Shown: piece after piece, positions 6,015-7,196 of the stretch
Layout: each line of letters begins with the position of its first letter
Numbering within the stretch: position 1 is the first letter of the stretch
Assembly (NCBI GenBank): GCA_030610965.1
Contig: JAUWQU010000189.1
Span: 1 to 7,196 of the forward strand
DNA from: Phycisphaerae bacterium
GTDB lineage: Bacteria > Planctomycetota > Phycisphaerae > SM23-33
Length of the DNA stretch: 7,196 nt
Direction of reading: 5' to 3'
Position numbers and translations under genes: made by a program
The notes under the pieces: generated by a model
Databases searched by the model: none
What the model was told of the DNA's origin: nothing
Seen by the model: only the letters and a program-made list of their open reading frames with translations

Positions 6015-6851
6015 CTAGGACCTTCTTCGGTCTTTGTTCGGCTCCAGGCCTTCGAGGATGAGTTGGCGGACTGCGTGGGCGGCCCCGTCGGCGTCGTGGT
6101 GGTCGGCGACGTGGTCGGCCACGGCGAGGGCCTGCGGGGCGGCGTTTTCCATCGCGACGGCGATGCCCGCCCATTGCAGCATGCCCACGTCGTTGGCGTT
6201 ATCGCCGATGGCCATCACCTGGTGGCGGCGAAGGTGCATCTCGGCCGCGACCACGCGGAGGGCCTGGGCCTTGGAGACCGTCGCGTGCATTATCTGGAGC
6301 AGGTAGTCCTCCGTCTGCACGATGTTCACCTGGTGCGGGAAGGTCTGGTGGATGGCCTCGGCAACCTCGCGGAGGCTTTGCGGCTTGCCGAGAAGCAGCA
6401 GCTTGGTCATGGACTGGTCGGCCCAGTTCTCGACGGGCTCGACCCTGTCCGGCGGGAAGAGCCGCCCGGTCTCGGTGTTGTAGGCCGGGTCGAAGCGGTC
6501 GGTGAACCAGTGGTCCATCACCTCGGCCGAGACGAGCACGTCGGGATACGTGCTTCTGGCGACTTGAATGATGCCGCGGCTGACTTTCGCGGGGATCGGC
6601 CGGTGCATGAGGACGTGCTGGCAGGTCGGGTCGATGACCAGCGCGCCGTTGTAGTTGATCATGGGCGTGTCGAGGTCCAGCAGGTCGTAGAACGGCATGA
6701 CGCTGCGCGGCGGCCTGGCCGTGGCGAGGACGATCTTCACGCCGGCCTGCTCGCGGGCGGCCCGCAGGATGGTGGCGGTCGTCTGCGTGATCTCCTTGTC
6801 GGAGTTCAGCAGCGTGCCGTCCAGGTCGATGGCGACCATGTGGATTTTCAT
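6015..6851 (-). CDS. Cof-type HAD-IIB family phosphatase
   Basis: Predicted soluble Mg-dependent phosphatase of 278 residues acting on small phosphorylated metabolites such as sugar phosphates or cofactors; the substrate cannot be read from sequence. All four HAD motifs are present: DLDGTLLNS (9-17, nucleophile D9 and acid/base D11), LATARP (42-47), SKAQAL (193-198, Lys194) and GDNANDVGML (216-225). The roughly 110-residue region between motifs II and III is the C2-type cap, with the usual INYNGALV (65-72) before it. I chose ATG 6851 because it begins right at the first strand; a TTG at 6932 would add a tail of no family character. A GGGAAAA sequence lies just upstream. The gene shares its strand with thyX but is 239 bases away, so it is probably a separate transcript. 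Confidence 0.93.
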   Translation of the reverse strand: MKIHMVAIDLDGTLLNSDKEITQTTATILRAAREQAGVKIVLATARPPRSVMPFYDLLDLDTPMINYNGALVIDPTCQHVLMHRPIPAKVSRGIIQVARSTYPDVLVSAEVMDHWFTDRFDPAYNTETGRLFPPDRVEPVENWADQSMTKLLLLGKPQSLREVAEAIHQTFPHQVNIVQTEDYLLQIMHATVSKAQALRVVAAEMHLRRHQVMAIGDNANDVGMLQWAGIAVAMENAAPQALAVADHVADHHDADGAAHAVRQLILEGLEPNKDRRRS

Positions 6852-6873
6852 GGCATTTTCCCGGCCCTTTTCC

Positions 6874-6886
6874 AATAATATATAAT
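6874..6886. promoter_or_regulatory. A/T-only island, possible promoter -10 region
   Basis: Thirteen consecutive A/T bases stand out in GC-rich surroundings just before the HAD phosphatase start. Minus strand gives TATATT about 26 bases from ATG 6851; plus strand gives TATAAT (6881-6886) toward the secreted-protein gene at 7057. No good -35 is spaced correctly on either strand, so the call rests on composition and place. Confidence 0.35.
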
Positions 6887-7043
6887 GCGCGAAGTCGCCA
6901 TTCGTTTCCATCCTCCGTTGGGCGGGCGGCAAATGTGAAAGACCGGAAACCTTGGGGGTCCGCCGGCGTCATAATGAATGTATCGGCAGGCGGCGCAAGG
7001 GACTAAAGCGGCTGACGACGGCGATAGCTGAAGCGAAACTCAA

Positions 7044-7048
7044 GAGGG
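7044..7048 (+). promoter_or_regulatory. Ribosome binding site of the right-edge gene
   Basis: GAGGG lies eight bases before ATG 7057 and supports that start. Confidence 0.55.
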
Positions 7049-7056
7049 CCACAACA

Positions 7057-7196
7057 ATGACTTTCAGGCAATTAGGCAACTCGGCGATATGCCTGAGCGT
7101 ACTGGCGCTTCTGACGGCGGCGCCGTCGGCCGGCGCACAAGTGATAGTGGGCAAGGGCGAGAGGTTCCTGGCCGGTGGCCCGGGGGCGCCGGCCAC
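7057..7196 (+). CDS. Start of a secreted protein with Sec signal peptide, cut by right edge
   Basis: Only 46 codons are visible. They encode a typical signal peptide: a short N-region with Arg4, a hydrophobic core at about 10-22 (AICLSVLALLTAA), then PSAGA|Q with an A-x-A cleavage site after Ala27. The mature part starts QVIVGKGERFLAGGPGAPA and cannot be assigned. A ribosome site at 7044-7048 supports the ATG. The gene is divergent from the HAD phosphatase, sharing a roughly 200-base upstream region in which the A/T island at 6874-6886 may hold promoter elements. An overlapping minus-strand frame exists here but has no comparable start signal or character. Confidence 0.7.
   Translation, partial: MTFRQLGNSAICLSVLALLTAAPSAGAQVIVGKGERFLAGGPGAPA

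Noticed and set aside
4918..6018. 366-codon open frame on the plus strand opposite thyX
   Set aside because: It is antisense to an unmistakable ThyX, has repetitive Ala/Gly/Val/His composition and no family motif; a high-GC shadow frame.
6063..6878. 271-codon plus-strand frame opposite the HAD phosphatase
   Set aside because: Covers the same bases as a gene with all four HAD motifs; composition is Gly/Val/Asp/His-rich shadow.
6199..6972. 257-codon minus-strand frame overlapping the HAD gene in another frame
   Set aside because: Arg/Pro-rich alternative frame with no recognisable domain.
6969..7196. 75-codon minus-strand frame at the right edge
   Set aside because: Has one hydrophobic stretch, but the plus-strand frame has a ribosome site and a complete signal peptide, so this is more likely a shadow.
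1..7196. tRNA, rRNA, riboswitch or CRISPR array
   Set aside because: No cloverleaf, conserved rRNA segment, known riboswitch core or regularly spaced repeat was seen on either strand.

Overview
The window looks like a chromosomal segment of a GC-rich, probably uncultured bacterium. Planctomycetota is my best guess, because the paired secreted-polysaccharide families at the left edge (a GH5-like barrel protein and a DUF4380-like lipoprotein) are ones I associate with that phylum. This assignment is inference from memory of families; no ribosomal or other lineage marker is present.

Layout. Positions 1-1758 (+) hold the 3' part of a gene encoding two tandem copies of a GH5-like TIM-barrel domain. 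The first copy is cut by the left edge, and each copy keeps its two candidate catalytic glutamates. The gene overlaps by GTGA a lipoprotein gene of DUF4380 type (1755-2458). That gene has lost its middle and changes frame at about 1973-1979, so it reads as a pseudogene or an assembly collapse. Converging on it from the minus strand is a two-domain GNAT acetyltransferase (3440-2511). Next come, all on the minus strand, a defence-like cassette (AAA ATPase 4931-3765, then a DUF4276/Toprim-type gene 3765-3598 truncated after 55 codons), flavin-dependent thymidylate synthase ThyX (5775-5011) and a Cof-type HAD phosphatase (6851-6015). At the right edge a secreted protein begins on the plus strand (7057 onward) and runs out of the window.

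The housekeeping genes (thyX, HAD phosphatase, acetyltransferase) are ordinary. The accessory part is about 3480-5010. Base composition falls here (two ATPase lines counted by eye give 47 and 53 % GC, against 73 % for a thyX line), and the block is bracketed by outward-facing GGGACAG motifs. Its left border carries a 16-bp imperfect hairpin with a GTAA loop, three tandem octamers and what may be the gutted remains of an IS200/REP-type transposase element. The ATPase and Toprim-like reading frames meet at TAATG. Just before that lies an in-phase G GGG GGG heptamer, from which a -1 slip would read straight through into the second frame. That makes a split OLD-like ATPase-Toprim nuclease system, here disabled in its nuclease half, the most interesting content of the window.

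No rRNA, tRNA, CRISPR array, complete insertion sequence or replication origin was seen.
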